Under the pieces are notes generated by a model. The model had not been told where the DNA came from. It did no database searches and was given only the letters and a program-made list of their open reading frames with translations. The position numbers were made by a program, and so were the translations under genes. Of a stretch of 44,695 nucleotides of DNA, positions 20,739 to 30,909 are shown in pieces. Origin of the DNA: a virus; the IMG/VR virus record IMGVR_UViG_3300049048_000097, positions 1 to 44,695 of that record; one strand, 5' to 3'. How positions within the stretch are numbered: position 1 is the stretch's first letter; each line of letters begins with the position of its first letter.

Positions 20739-23700
20739 TTATTTTTTATTGTTTAACAATGCAAGAAGTTCTTCCTTTTGTTCCTTAGGGATATAGAAAC
20801 TAGTAGACTCTTTACCAACTCCTTTGGCTATTAATAAATCACGTAACTCATTAACTTGCTCTCGCTTTCTACGTTCCGCCTCAACCTCTAAATTTTTCGA
20901 ATAAACTTTACCACCACTAAACATATTCATTAACATTTCTACCGATGGATCCCGTGTGGTATCTTGGGCTCGTTTAGTGAAAGTCATTGTAGGAGACACT
21001 AGAGGAATATTGCCCATTAGATATGCTTTTTCTCCATCAATAGTGATCTCTGTGATCTTTTTCTTTTTACCTGTTTTTTTGTCCTTAATTTCGCGTTGAA
21101 CCTCTTTATAGCCTAAAAAATTCTTTACAGATTCTGGAAGATCTCTATATCGTTCACCTGGCACACGCCCTGTAATCTCCTGTCCTGTGAAGGTATTTTT
21201 ATTAGTAGCAACCTCTATAGGCATTTTAGCCAGTGGATTTGACGAGCTGAGTAGGTTTTCTAACGTCTCTTTAGTATTACGTCCAAATGTAGAATTAAGG
21301 GCGCTTAGCGAATCACCTAAACCTGTAAATACATTTACATCTTGCGAGTCTTTACCACCCTTCTTAAATACTGCAAAAGGACCTTGTTTCATCCAATCCG
21401 GTAGAGCAGCCATGTCTTCATCAGAAAGCTCACTATCACTAATACCAGATTGCACATTATTTAAAAATTTATCCTGAGCTAGAATTCGTCCTGGTGTTTT
21501 GTTTAATTGCGTAAGTTTATGCTCTAGGTTTTGACGCAAAAAACTATAGAATGGAATAACCCTTCGCATCACATTCTTCTCGAATTGTGTAAGGTTCTCG
21601 TAATCAAATGCAGATAGACGAGTTAGCTTTGCCGCTTCAGTCCAATCCTTAGCCTTCACTTTATTATCAACAAAGTTCGCAATTCTGAACACATTCTCCC
21701 TCCATTGAAATGGATCTAACATTACTTTATCTAGGCCGCTATTAACCTTAGCTAGCCCCGTTTTAACCTTACCAAGTTCTTTTAATCTATCAGCTGTTTT
21801 ACCTACCTCGTCGCCAAACTGACTGCTACCAATAATATTGTTATTTAATACCTGATTATATATATCCTCAATATTACCAGCCTCCTTACCAAACTTGGCC
21901 CGAGCTTCGTCAAGTCCTTTTTCTATTGCGATCTTACGAAATTTTACAACATCAGCAGCTTTACCAAGGGCATTATCTCTGTTTCTAAATCCAGAAAATA
22001 CCATTCTAAAGGCATCATCTGTAGCATTTCGAACCTGGTAGGGAATGAAATTAGGACCTTTAGCTGTCACGGTCTTTTTGAAAAAAGAGGTGAATTTATC
22101 AACAACCTTCAAAACATCACGAGTGCCTTCATCTCCAAAGAACTCTGGTACATTTCTTTTAATAATATCTGCAGCATCTTTATTTGTATAAAGTTTTTTA
22201 CCATTACCAATAGATAGAGCTGTTAGATTAGGTGGTAATTTTGTGCCTCCAGTAAGTTTAGATTCTATCTCTTCTGCTGCAAAAAATATCTTGTTTCCAA
22301 CAGTATCTTTATTAACCTCAGGGCTTAGTAAATTTTGATAGAAATTGTCAGCGATCTGAGCCTTTTCTGTACGTTCCACTCCTGTCAAATATCGATCAGC
22401 TATATTTTTATTATATACAAGCCCAGCTGTTTCACCTTCTTTAGCCGTAGCAAATCTACGATCCATAGCGGATCCTTCCAGTTGTTTTACAGGATCAGAG
22501 ACACCTTGTGTAGCAATGGAGATCATAGGGTTTTTGCTACTTAGTTCACTAAACGTTTTACTAGAAACAAAGCCCTTATCCGCAATCTCTTTTTTAACCT
22601 TTGGATCATTAAGAATTTGACTTGCAAATTCTCCATATTCTTTTTGTATAAACTCTGGACGATATCCATCAATAAAGCCAGCCCTCGTTAGGTATCCTAA
22701 ACCTGGATCTTTGGCTATATCTTCAGGATTTAATATCTTTCTATCTGTTAGGGTTTTGAGGTTTTGCTCTCCAGTTCCAATGACCTGATCACGTAATTTT
22801 GTAAGCTGATCTATAGAGACTTGCGCCTTCGGGTCAACTACCTTACTATTGATCATCCGTAAAGCGTCTTGTGGAGAAACTGTCCCCTCAACAAGATGAT
22901 CAAAGACTTGCTTTGTTTCATCGGACATTCCTGCTAACTCATTTACAATTGGCGCATTTTTAACAAATGATAGTTCGCGAGCTGTATCAAGTTTATTACG
23001 GGTTCCTTTAGCAAGATCTTCCAAGGCTGTAAGTCCTTTGCTTTCTGCAAATTTATTGCCACGGAAGGCTTTGTTAAAAGTGTCCTCAAGAGTAGCTACT
23101 CCTTCTCCAATACCAGGAATTTCTTTCACACCACGAAAAGCTACACCCGCTGCAGTACCCAAAGGATTTGAACCAAATTTTAATGCTTGTACTAAATATG
23201 GATTTGTAGCAATCTGTTTACCAAATAATTTAGCTACATCATCACTAGAACCTTTCAGAATAGAACCAATACCTTTTTTACCTAATTGCTCAGCTCCTTC
23301 TTTTGCTAATCCCTTTACGGCACCACTAGTACCAAAGGTAAGATAGGTTAACGGATCTAATGCTACATCTCCTGCAAAGCCTACTACACCACGTGCTATA
23401 CGCGACCCTATATCATTGCCTTTTAGGATTCCAAAGTCCTTTAAAAGATCACTAGTGCCTTTTAAATCCTGTCCTTTATTACCAGTAAGTGTAGTGCTCA
23501 AACCCTCACTAATGTTTTCAAGGTAAGAATCCAGCATGTTCTTACCTTTCTTACTATCGTAAATAACATCAGGAATGGAACCTAAAGCAGAAGGCAGAGC
23601 TAGCAATCTTTGAACGAAGTTTGCCTTGGGTTTCTTTTTAACATTTAAAGTCTCTAAGAGCTGATTTAAAACATCAGGATCCTCCAAGTTAAAGCTAGAC

Positions 23701-23777
23701 CCAGCATTGCTGGATTTACCAAAACTTCCAAAGTCCGAGCCAAAACCTGAGCCGGAACCAAAATTAAAAGGATCCAT
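20739..23777 (-). CDS. Large internal virion / ejection protein (1012 aa)
   Basis: 1012 residues. The start MDPFNFGSGSG is glycine-serine rich, and the rest is mostly helical and lysine/aspartate rich. Near residue 740-760 is VIPFYSFLRQNLEHKL, a proline-phenylalanine block of the type found in large polyvalent phage proteins. The long C-terminal part repeats helical segments. Size, position after the other ejection-type genes and lack of a tape-measure gene fit the largest internal core protein of a podovirus, pushed into the cell with the DNA. A lytic transglycosylase motif was not seen. Confidence 0.65.
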   Translation of the reverse strand: MDPFNFGSGSGFGSDFGSFGKSSNAGSSFNLEDPDVLNQLLETLNVKKKPKANFVQRLLALPSALGSIPDVIYDSKKGKNMLDSYLENISEGLSTTLTGNKGQDLKGTSDLLKDFGILKGNDIGSRIARGVVGFAGDVALDPLTYLTFGTSGAVKGLAKEGAEQLGKKGIGSILKGSSDDVAKLFGKQIATNPYLVQALKFGSNPLGTAAGVAFRGVKEIPGIGEGVATLEDTFNKAFRGNKFAESKGLTALEDLAKGTRNKLDTARELSFVKNAPIVNELAGMSDETKQVFDHLVEGTVSPQDALRMINSKVVDPKAQVSIDQLTKLRDQVIGTGEQNLKTLTDRKILNPEDIAKDPGLGYLTRAGFIDGYRPEFIQKEYGEFASQILNDPKVKKEIADKGFVSSKTFSELSSKNPMISIATQGVSDPVKQLEGSAMDRRFATAKEGETAGLVYNKNIADRYLTGVERTEKAQIADNFYQNLLSPEVNKDTVGNKIFFAAEEIESKLTGGTKLPPNLTALSIGNGKKLYTNKDAADIIKRNVPEFFGDEGTRDVLKVVDKFTSFFKKTVTAKGPNFIPYQVRNATDDAFRMVFSGFRNRDNALGKAADVVKFRKIAIEKGLDEARAKFGKEAGNIEDIYNQVLNNNIIGSSQFGDEVGKTADRLKELGKVKTGLAKVNSGLDKVMLDPFQWRENVFRIANFVDNKVKAKDWTEAAKLTRLSAFDYENLTQFEKNVMRRVIPFYSFLRQNLEHKLTQLNKTPGRILAQDKFLNNVQSGISDSELSDEDMAALPDWMKQGPFAVFKKGGKDSQDVNVFTGLGDSLSALNSTFGRNTKETLENLLSSSNPLAKMPIEVATNKNTFTGQEITGRVPGERYRDLPESVKNFLGYKEVQREIKDKKTGKKKKITEITIDGEKAYLMGNIPLVSPTMTFTKRAQDTTRDPSVEMLMNMFSGGKVYSKNLEVEAERRKREQVNELRDLLIAKGVGKESTSFYIPKEQKEELLALLNNKK

Positions 23778-23789
23778 AATTTATTTAAT

Positions 23790-24569
23790 CTACAATCCAG
23801 ACATATATCCTTGTAAGTCATCAGGGCTTAAAAATCTTTTCTGAGCCTCTTTATTACGAACAAAGTTTCTAGTAACACGTGACTGTGGTAGGTAGCTTAC
23901 AAGAGGAATTTTATTAACCAAATCCTCTGCACTAGTAGCAAGACCCATTAATCCTTCTGGTCTAGCATTCGCAAATTCTTCATAATACCTGTTTTTGTAA
24001 GCTTTTTGTAGATCAGCTTCAGGGTTTTCACGATACTGATCATCTAAAAACTGATAAGCATTTTCTAATCTTCCACGATCCTCACCAGTAGCGCTTCCAA
24101 TTCGACCTGCTATTCCTTGTACAAGGGCCCTATTGGAGTTGTTTACAGCCATACCTATCTTAGGGTCAGAGAAGGAGCTTGGAGCGCTTCCTGGAGGCCT
24201 TGCATCAGGTGAGGCCTCTTCAGGATTAAAACCAGTTTCTTTCATAGCGTATTGAGCAAGCTTCATCAAGGTAGGATCATTAGATTGTAAGGCCGCACTA
24301 TATAACTGGCCAGCTTTCATATAATCCTCAAGCCCAACCTTTTTTTGAGTGTTTTTGGGGAATAAAGATTGAGACATTGATTCTTGATACATTGGCATAA
24401 TGTATTTGTCGCTAACGCCTGCTCGGCTCATTTCTGCTAGTACCTCAAGTCGTTTTATATAGTCGTCATTTGGGGCACCAAAGCCAGACATAGAAGGACC
24501 TTGTCCATACATGTTGTCACCCCCATCACCGGACATACCGGCTAATTGCATCATCATTTCTGGATCCAT
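23790..24569 (-). CDS. Putative ejection protein (259 aa)
   Basis: 259 residues starting MDPEMMMQLAGMSGDGG. The N-terminus is methionine and glycine rich, and the middle (RLENAYQFLDDQYRENPEADL) is helical. It shares one base with the gene upstream. It begins with the same ATGGATCC as three other virion genes here. Probably one of a set of internal proteins (inference from context). Confidence 0.55.
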   Translation of the reverse strand: MDPEMMMQLAGMSGDGGDNMYGQGPSMSGFGAPNDDYIKRLEVLAEMSRAGVSDKYIMPMYQESMSQSLFPKNTQKKVGLEDYMKAGQLYSAALQSNDPTLMKLAQYAMKETGFNPEEASPDARPPGSAPSSFSDPKIGMAVNNSNRALVQGIAGRIGSATGEDRGRLENAYQFLDDQYRENPEADLQKAYKNRYYEEFANARPEGLMGLATSAEDLVNKIPLVSYLPQSRVTRNFVRNKEAQKRFLSPDDLQGYMSGL

Positions 24570-25267
24570 TATCTTTGACCTCCTTTAGATAGATATTGAT
24601 TTAAAGATTTATACATATCACCAATTCCTCCTGGCATAGCTGGAGTTTGGTGTAGACCCATAGGCTGTTGTGCTAGAGAGTTAACGGTGTAATCCAATCC
24701 CTGATTTTTATTTTTCATACTAGCTTGTAATTTCTCATAATATTTATAAAACTCATTGCCAGAACTCATTTGCTGTCTTTGCATAGCTAGTTGTTGTTGG
24801 CGTGCAGCATTCTCTTGGGCCATTTGGTCTCGTTTCATCTGCATCTCTTTTTCCCACCTTTGCTGATCCCTTGTAGCCTGTTCTTGACTCATCACAGTTT
24901 TTAAAAGATCAGAACTTCGACCATACATTGAGTTTAAAGAATCATTAGCAACCTTACCCATTTCCTCGGCTCGGGTTCCATAATAATTTCTCAACCCAAG
25001 ATTTGAATCATATAAGCCACCATATTGTCCCACTTTCGTCATCGCATTAGCGAGAGCCGCTTCTGGACTCAGACCACCTCTACCACTTTGATTATTCAAT
25101 AATTCATTAGGCAATGCCGAAAAAAAGTCTGCAAACCTTTGACCACCTTCCTCTACAAGAGGCTTAACGATCGGTTCAAAGTACTGCTTAGCCTGCATGT
25201 TAAGTTGGGCAGGATTTATGCTTGATAGGTTTTGAACTTGTTGTGTTAGTTGTTGTGATGTTGGCAT
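24569..25267 (-). CDS. Putative internal virion protein, glutamine-rich (232 aa)
   Basis: 232 residues. There is a long glutamine/methionine/alanine rich helix (about 120-175), and the N-terminus has repeated Q-N-L residues. This composition is common for T7 gp14-like internal proteins. It lies between two other probable ejection genes. Confidence 0.55.
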   Translation of the reverse strand: MPTSQQLTQQVQNLSSINPAQLNMQAKQYFEPIVKPLVEEGGQRFADFFSALPNELLNNQSGRGGLSPEAALANAMTKVGQYGGLYDSNLGLRNYYGTRAEEMGKVANDSLNSMYGRSSDLLKTVMSQEQATRDQQRWEKEMQMKRDQMAQENAARQQQLAMQRQQMSSGNEFYKYYEKLQASMKNKNQGLDYTVNSLAQQPMGLHQTPAMPGGIGDMYKSLNQYLSKGGQR

Positions 25268-25272
25268 AGTGT

Positions 25273-26043
25273 TTAATATCCTAATGGCCCCATTTGTGGT
25301 CCCTGTCGGTAAGGAGTGGAAGAATACTGATTTGGAATCTTATATTGAGAGTTGGTTTGATTAGGGTCAGGCATTCCATTCATTGGAGGTTTTTGTCGTA
25401 TTTGACCCATATTAGGTTGAGTCCATTGATAACCGGGGGTAGGTTGTTGTGGTTGACCGCCAGGAAGTGCAGGCATTCTCATAGAAGGATCTCCAACGGG
25501 CATGATACCCATTCGATTGCCTGGATTAGGCATTACGGCTGGTTGGAACGGCTGTCCTGGTTGTGCTGGCAATGACGGGTTTTGAGGAGGTAGCTGTTGA
25601 ACTGGAGTTTTATAAGGGCTTATCAAGTTTTGAACATCTAGATTAGGATCTTTCCAGTACATTTCTGCAAGCATTTGATATTGCTTTGTATACTGATTCT
25701 CAAGTTGATTTGTAAAACTGGAAATTCTTTCTTGTCGACCTCTTTCGAGTTGGTCATATAGATCACCACGACCTGTATAATATGAACCGAAACGACTACC
25801 ACCATTTGAACCTCGCTGATTTGCATAGTCGTTAAGAGACTGACGCTGTCTGTACATCTCTTCTGGATTGATTCTATTTTCTGCAATCCCTCTAGAATTA
25901 ATATTCTGAAGATATTGTTTGAAAGGTAAGATCTTTTCAAAAGAAGTTACAGCATTCGCCTGATCTTTGCCACCCGTAATTGATCGCAATAGATCTTGCG
26001 CAGTCAGATTACGTTGCATGTCTGAATAACTAAAAGGATCCAT
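25273..26043 (-). CDS. Putative internal virion protein, proline/glutamine-rich tail (256 aa)
   Basis: 256 residues starting MDPFSYSDM. Residues about 1-145 are helical and charged. From about 150 the chain is a disordered proline, glutamine, glycine and methionine rich tail. Probably part of the ejection set. A frame on the opposite strand at 25294-25575 was not accepted. Confidence 0.5.
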   Translation of the reverse strand: MDPFSYSDMQRNLTAQDLLRSITGGKDQANAVTSFEKILPFKQYLQNINSRGIAENRINPEEMYRQRQSLNDYANQRGSNGGSRFGSYYTGRGDLYDQLERGRQERISSFTNQLENQYTKQYQMLAEMYWKDPNLDVQNLISPYKTPVQQLPPQNPSLPAQPGQPFQPAVMPNPGNRMGIMPVGDPSMRMPALPGGQPQQPTPGYQWTQPNMGQIRQKPPMNGMPDPNQTNSQYKIPNQYSSTPYRQGPQMGPLGY

Positions 26044-26106
26044 ATACGTTTAATGTTACGTAGTTAGTATGTCCTCCAAACCCTTTTATGCTCTACGATA
26101 TACATT

Positions 26107-26775
26107 TTATTCGTCTTTTGCAATAACAGATTTTTTCAATAGATCATTAAACTTCTCAACAAGGGTGGCAAGTGTTCTTCGAGTACGAGTAAGTTCTTTT
26201 TCTAATTGAAAAACCATGTCATAAGAAGGGATAAATTGTACAGAGAAATGAGTATTAGAATCATCGGTTATTAGATACAAATCGGAACCGCAAGTTTGTT
26301 TAGTATAAAAGGTCAAATGATCACCACTCCTTAAATAAATCTGATCGCTCATTGCAAGGTGTTGGTAATTAGCCCCACTAATAGAGGCGTTCTCCATAAT
26401 TGAGTATTGAACACCATTTTTATATATGAATAGATAACGGGTTCCAGCTGCATTATTTGTATATCCAATTTTAATATTAATCTGATAAAATCCCGATCTG
26501 GGGGCTGTATAGCGATAATCAGTATAATCGTAATCTAAATCATTAGCGATTACATACCCATCAACTAGAGTGGTTATAGCCCTGTTAAAAGGTATTTGAA
26601 AAACAGTATTATCGGGCACGAGATGCAGGTTGGGATCGTCAAGATCTTCTTGCAGGTAAATACGAACCGCAAGGGCTTGAGCTAGATTATCTTTTAGGGC
26701 TACATCAGGACTTCTGAGACCTTCCGTAATCAAATCAATGGCTCCTTCTTTACGTTTTAGTTCTTCATCTCTCAT
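26107..26775 (-). CDS. C1q-like tail protein (222 aa)
   Basis: 222 residues. The middle (about 85-185: YTAPRSGFYQINIKIGY, then RYLFIYKNG, then DHLTFYTKQ) has the ten-strand jelly-roll pattern of C1q/TNF-like domains used in phage fibres for trimerisation and receptor contact. The ends are helical: an acidic N-terminus and a C-terminal coiled coil (VFQLEKELTRTRRTLATLVE). It overlaps the tail nozzle gene by 4 bases. Confidence 0.6.
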   Translation of the reverse strand: MRDEELKRKEGAIDLITEGLRSPDVALKDNLAQALAVRIYLQEDLDDPNLHLVPDNTVFQIPFNRAITTLVDGYVIANDLDYDYTDYRYTAPRSGFYQINIKIGYTNNAAGTRYLFIYKNGVQYSIMENASISGANYQHLAMSDQIYLRSGDHLTFYTKQTCGSDLYLITDDSNTHFSVQFIPSYDMVFQLEKELTRTRRTLATLVEKFNDLLKKSVIAKDE

Positions 26776-28640
26776 ATATTGCTAGCTGTTAATGGTTTAA
26801 TAACTCCGTTGATTTGTATATAACTGATATCGACATCACCAGTTCCTCTGAGATCTATACTTAGAGTAGAACAAGTCTTATGAATTTTTAGGCAACGTGC
26901 CTGCATGGTATCAGAAGCAGGCAACTCTTTTGCTAAAAAATAATCTCCACCATCTTCCGCAGTATATAATTCTAAGGCTCGTGACGATTTATATCTGATG
27001 ATGATTTCCTGAACATCCTTCAATTTATGTGGAGCGCCTAGAGATACCGATTCAGTAGTAGCTCTCCAGGTAACGTCAGATACTGTGCCTGCAGAATCTT
27101 CATCGCCAGCTTGAGTATATAACTGATAAACAGCCGTTGAATCTTTATCTCCTATATAGGTAACTGAAGCGCTCAGATTATTTACAGTATTATGAAAAAC
27201 TCCAGCTGGATAGGAATCCGTACGCCATACATTAGTTTTATAGTTGAATGCAAAAACAATATCAGTTTGCTCTTCTGACGCATACTCTGAGGTTAATGCA
27301 CCAAAATAAAATAGAAATTCATCACCTTCAAACCCTGCACTAAATTGTTCAAACGTACTACTAGAAATATAGTTAAATAACGCATCACGATCGGCCTTAT
27401 TATCAATCAATTCAGAGATATCAATAGGAGAACCGTCGGGTGGTAGCATATATATAGCACTTGGGTTATACCAAACACAGTACCCATCCGTATTTACAGC
27501 AATACTTCTATCAGTAATTGAACCTCGATTCTTAAAAATTTTAGCAACCTTTGATGTTAGGTTTAGTACGTATAAATTTTTTAAATCCCATACAGCTAAA
27601 CTATTTCCTAAACTCTTTATACCTGTAATATCATAATCTGTTAAAAACCAGTTATCAGAGTAATACACGACACCAGTCCAATTTGTGACATCTTTAGTCA
27701 TAGTAGCCACATATCCAGGCTCTCCAGTGATTGTAGGTCTTACAATTCCATCAATTCTTGCTATATCGGCTGTATCATAATTAACCAAAAACTGATCATC
27801 AGTATCTTGAGTTAGGTTAGGAGTTGTTATAATTAAATTATTACCAGAGGTAGCAGGGTCTAGTACAAAGATATTTTGTTCGATAAAATAATATTGATTC
27901 GCAAGATTCCAAAACAAGATCCTTGGTTCTGCAGGAAAACCAGCAACCACCATCTTATCATCTACCGTTTCAATCCACTTCCCAAGGGAGGCGAGTCCTT
28001 GATAGTTATCAGCACCAGACTCGTTAAAAAAATATGGATTACGCTTATAACTACTTCCCTTTGCATAACAATAGCTTCCATAGGATAGCATGTCTACCTC
28101 TTCAATAATGGTAACATTTTGACCATCCCAACTATTGTTAATAGCCGCATCTAAGGTCATATAGCCACCGCCAACGTTAACGCTTATAACACGTCTTACC
28201 TCTCCGGTATTTAGATTATGAACTTTGCAGCCTTTCTCATCACCAGTTAAACCGGTTGTATATAATGTCTTACCTGTCGATAAAGCGTTTACAGTAACTT
28301 CTCTGTAGATAAATAAACTAGAACCTGAAGGAACGGTTTGCCATACACCAGAATCATCAAGATACTGCAAACCTGATGTGGTTGTACTCATAGGAATAAC
28401 ACGTGTCAGAACACTTCTATTACCCGAGGTAACATAGCTATCCATATTAACAATAGAGCCTCCATAACTACCTAGTCCACCAATACGTGATTTACCAAGT
28501 CTAGTTCTTAGTGATCCCAATTTAGTTAGGACTAAGTTTTTTAGAAGTTTAAAATACCCATTCTCAGTGTCATCAGGATCCACATTTCCACGGATACCAC
28601 TGAAATTAGTAATCTGGTAATTAAAATTATTGTTGGCCAT
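26772..28640 (-). CDS. Tail nozzle / tubular protein B-like (622 aa)
   Basis: 622 residues, beta-rich. It starts with FSGIRGNVDPDDTENGYFKL and a RTRLGKSRI block, as in podovirus stabilisation or tail-tube B proteins that form a beta-propeller nozzle. It follows the adaptor gene and precedes fibre genes, the usual order. It would form the distal tail through which DNA leaves. Confidence 0.65.
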   Translation of the reverse strand: MANNNFNYQITNFSGIRGNVDPDDTENGYFKLLKNLVLTKLGSLRTRLGKSRIGGLGSYGGSIVNMDSYVTSGNRSVLTRVIPMSTTTSGLQYLDDSGVWQTVPSGSSLFIYREVTVNALSTGKTLYTTGLTGDEKGCKVHNLNTGEVRRVISVNVGGGYMTLDAAINNSWDGQNVTIIEEVDMLSYGSYCYAKGSSYKRNPYFFNESGADNYQGLASLGKWIETVDDKMVVAGFPAEPRILFWNLANQYYFIEQNIFVLDPATSGNNLIITTPNLTQDTDDQFLVNYDTADIARIDGIVRPTITGEPGYVATMTKDVTNWTGVVYYSDNWFLTDYDITGIKSLGNSLAVWDLKNLYVLNLTSKVAKIFKNRGSITDRSIAVNTDGYCVWYNPSAIYMLPPDGSPIDISELIDNKADRDALFNYISSSTFEQFSAGFEGDEFLFYFGALTSEYASEEQTDIVFAFNYKTNVWRTDSYPAGVFHNTVNNLSASVTYIGDKDSTAVYQLYTQAGDEDSAGTVSDVTWRATTESVSLGAPHKLKDVQEIIIRYKSSRALELYTAEDGGDYFLAKELPASDTMQARCLKIHKTCSTLSIDLRGTGDVDISYIQINGVIKPLTASNI

Positions 28641-28652
28641 TTAATGTAAAAA

Positions 28653-29579
28653 TTATCGGAATGCATTACGGTAAAATCTTCTTCTTACCTTAGGAGAAGG
28701 TCGATATTCTGTAAGAAGTTTTTGTAGCCCTTTTTGATATTTATTTTCCATTCGATCAATGAAGGCTTGATCTTTTTCTAATACAACACCGGCATCGGCC
28801 GCTGCTCCGTAGGCTAGAAATACATGATGGCCTTTTGGAAACATTGGTTCAGATGCCAGCTCTAATCTTGAGGGGAGTTGCGTTACTTCCATACAGATTC
28901 CTCTAGTTATATTTATAGAAGGAATTGGCCTGATCTGGATACCTGGGTACTCGTATGTATCCTGGAGACGTAAACTAGCATCAAAAGAAATTGGTCTAAT
29001 ATCACTGTATTGACTATCATCTTCGTAATAGTTTTCGTAAACATTATCAAAGCTAGATCTTGTTGTAGCCCGATGTTTAGTATCTGCAGTAGAGTATAAA
29101 ACACCCACATATTGAGCTTCGATAGCATTTTCTAATGCAGTACCCTCTTTAAAAGGATAACGTCCTGTAAGTACATATATAGTATCACCATCCCAGTCGT
29201 TTCCAATTGAAGTATTTAAAGTGACAGAGGTGGTACTTATATATGCTGTAATTTCTGCAGAAACGGACTTTGTAGAATTATATACCTTTGCTCCAATCAT
29301 ATCTGAATCAAAGACATCTGATCCCACAACTAATGTAGTACCACTACTGGATGCATTTACAGTACCAGTCCACTCCCAATTATTAAGAAATACTCTACGT
29401 CGGAATAGAGAAGGTTGTTTCGTTTTTAAAGCAGAGAAAGCATCTTCTCTATATCTTTGATCTATGAGGTCTAGAAGATCATCAGAGGACAGTTTAAGCC
29501 CTCCGATGACATCTCTGTCATTAGCATCATAAATATCAAGCAATTGCGCCGTAAAAATTTTTATATCTTCTCCCAACAT
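28653..29579 (-). CDS. Head-tail adaptor / tail tube A-like (308 aa)
   Basis: 308 residues. The N-terminal helices (DIYDANDRDVIGGLKLSSDD, then LIDQRYREDAF) and a long beta-rich middle suggest an adaptor bound under the portal ring. It lies between the small acidic protein gene and the nozzle gene, as in other short-tailed phages. Confidence 0.6.
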   Translation of the reverse strand: MLGEDIKIFTAQLLDIYDANDRDVIGGLKLSSDDLLDLIDQRYREDAFSALKTKQPSLFRRRVFLNNWEWTGTVNASSSGTTLVVGSDVFDSDMIGAKVYNSTKSVSAEITAYISTTSVTLNTSIGNDWDGDTIYVLTGRYPFKEGTALENAIEAQYVGVLYSTADTKHRATTRSSFDNVYENYYEDDSQYSDIRPISFDASLRLQDTYEYPGIQIRPIPSINITRGICMEVTQLPSRLELASEPMFPKGHHVFLAYGAAADAGVVLEKDQAFIDRMENKYQKGLQKLLTEYRPSPKVRRRFYRNAFR

Positions 29580-29585
29580 TAAAGG

Positions 29586-29831
29586 TTACTTTCTCACTCT
29601 GCGTCTAGGGCTTTCGGATTGTTCATCATCCTGCATTTCTTCAAGATTGATTTCATCATCATTGTCCTCATCGATATCGATTACTTCAACAAGATCAGGA
29701 AATATTTTTTTGAAGTGCATTGCAGTAGAAAAATCATAAACCTCCTCAGATTGAGCCTCTAAGGTGTATTGCTCACCGTAGATGTCGATTGGGAGATCCG
29801 TATTTGAAGTATTTATTACTCGTTTATTCAT
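29586..29831 (-). CDS. Small acidic late protein (81 aa), paralogue of 19250 product
   Basis: 81 residues. The N-terminal part INTSNTDLPID, then HFKKIFPDL matches the 19250-19615 product in order and spacing. The C-terminal part is strongly acidic (DIDEDNDDEI) and ends in a basic SPRRRVRK. The role is unknown; it lies between the capsid and adaptor genes. Confidence 0.6.
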   Translation of the reverse strand: MNKRVINTSNTDLPIDIYGEQYTLEAQSEEVYDFSTAMHFKKIFPDLVEVIDIDEDNDDEINLEEMQDDEQSESPRRRVRK

Positions 29832-29856
29832 ATTATTCTTTTCATTAGATAATAAA

Positions 29857-29880
29857 ATGAGCCCTTTTGCAAGAGCTCAT
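29857..29880 (-). terminator. Terminator after the capsid gene
   Basis: On the minus strand, ATGAGC (29880-29875) and GCTCAT (29862-29857) with an inner CTT/AAG are followed by TTTTATT. It lies 14 bases after the capsid stop and would reduce read-through into the tail genes. Confidence 0.7.
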
Positions 29881-29893
29881 CTGTATCATTGTG

Positions 29894-30889
29894 TTAGCCA
29901 GAATATGCTTGGCCATCACCCTTTGATCCAACCACTCCTCGTGGAGATCCAAGACCGTATGCAAACATAACTCTACCTCTAACATAAAGAGTATCAGTAT
30001 CGTTATCTTTATAATCATCAGTATAAAACTTTTGAGAGTAAAGAATGTTTAGATTAGATTCTCCTTTAGCGACCATGTACCATGCATTTGGCAATAGTGG
30101 GTTACGCAACCACTTAACGTATCTAACTTCAATATTTCTTTTACCCGCACCTGTTACTGTACCTGCTATTACATTAATATCTCTATTACTTGTTCCTGGT
30201 CGTTCAGTAGCAGTTTCAGAAACAATTCTTTGTGCAGCTAAAAAGTCTGTCCAATTACTCACAAGAATTATATATCCGTTTTCTCCAAGATTCATTAAAT
30301 CACCATTCTCATCTGGAGTCTCATCTAACAACGTCATTGCTGCAATGATAGAAGTTTCAGATAAAGTAGCACCATTACTTAAAGCGTTGCTCCAAGTAGT
30401 ACTGTTGTCTGGCGATAAAGGATGTTGAGTTGAAAAGGTTGGTTTAAGGTCACCGTATCCTGTTAATACTGTAGAATCGAAACCATCTTTAAACAGTGAA
30501 AATGGTCTAACCTGTTCAAGTTTCGCAATTTTTCTACCTAATTCTGATGAAGCCTTAGATACCATCTTTGGCTTCCACATCACAAAGTCTCGCATAAGTG
30601 AACCAAATTTGATTCTCTTACCGTATCGAACTTGTTTATACTTAACTTCGAAACCTTCAGTAATCACATCAACCTGAGCAGCTTGATCTTCAGCCCACTC
30701 TTCCACATCTGTGATTCCATTAAGTTCTACATCTCTATCTTCCATCTGTTCAGTAGTATCCATGTTGAATACGCCCTGACGATAGTCCATTTTTGCAGTC
30801 GCATTATAATTCTTTTCGATAAGCTCTCTATAGCCTGTCGCGTAAGTTTTGACTGTTTTAGGATAACTATTTATATTTCCTCCTGGCAT
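29894..30889 (-). CDS. Major capsid protein
   Basis: 331 residues, the usual size of HK97-fold capsid proteins. It has an N-terminal helix region with TEQMEDRDVELN, an E-loop-like KYKQVRYGKRIKFG strand pair, a helical SSELGRKIAKLEQV spine, then a TGYGDLKPTFSTQHP segment and a beta-rich C-terminus. The assignment rests on length, pattern and its place after scaffold and decoration genes. It is bracketed by terminator hairpins, as is common for a highly expressed capsid gene. Confidence 0.8.
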   Translation of the reverse strand: MPGGNINSYPKTVKTYATGYRELIEKNYNATAKMDYRQGVFNMDTTEQMEDRDVELNGITDVEEWAEDQAAQVDVITEGFEVKYKQVRYGKRIKFGSLMRDFVMWKPKMVSKASSELGRKIAKLEQVRPFSLFKDGFDSTVLTGYGDLKPTFSTQHPLSPDNSTTWSNALSNGATLSETSIIAAMTLLDETPDENGDLMNLGENGYIILVSNWTDFLAAQRIVSETATERPGTSNRDINVIAGTVTGAGKRNIEVRYVKWLRNPLLPNAWYMVAKGESNLNILYSQKFYTDDYKDNDTDTLYVRGRVMFAYGLGSPRGVVGSKGDGQAYSG

Positions 30890-30909
30890 TATATTTTAAT
30901 TTCTATTGA

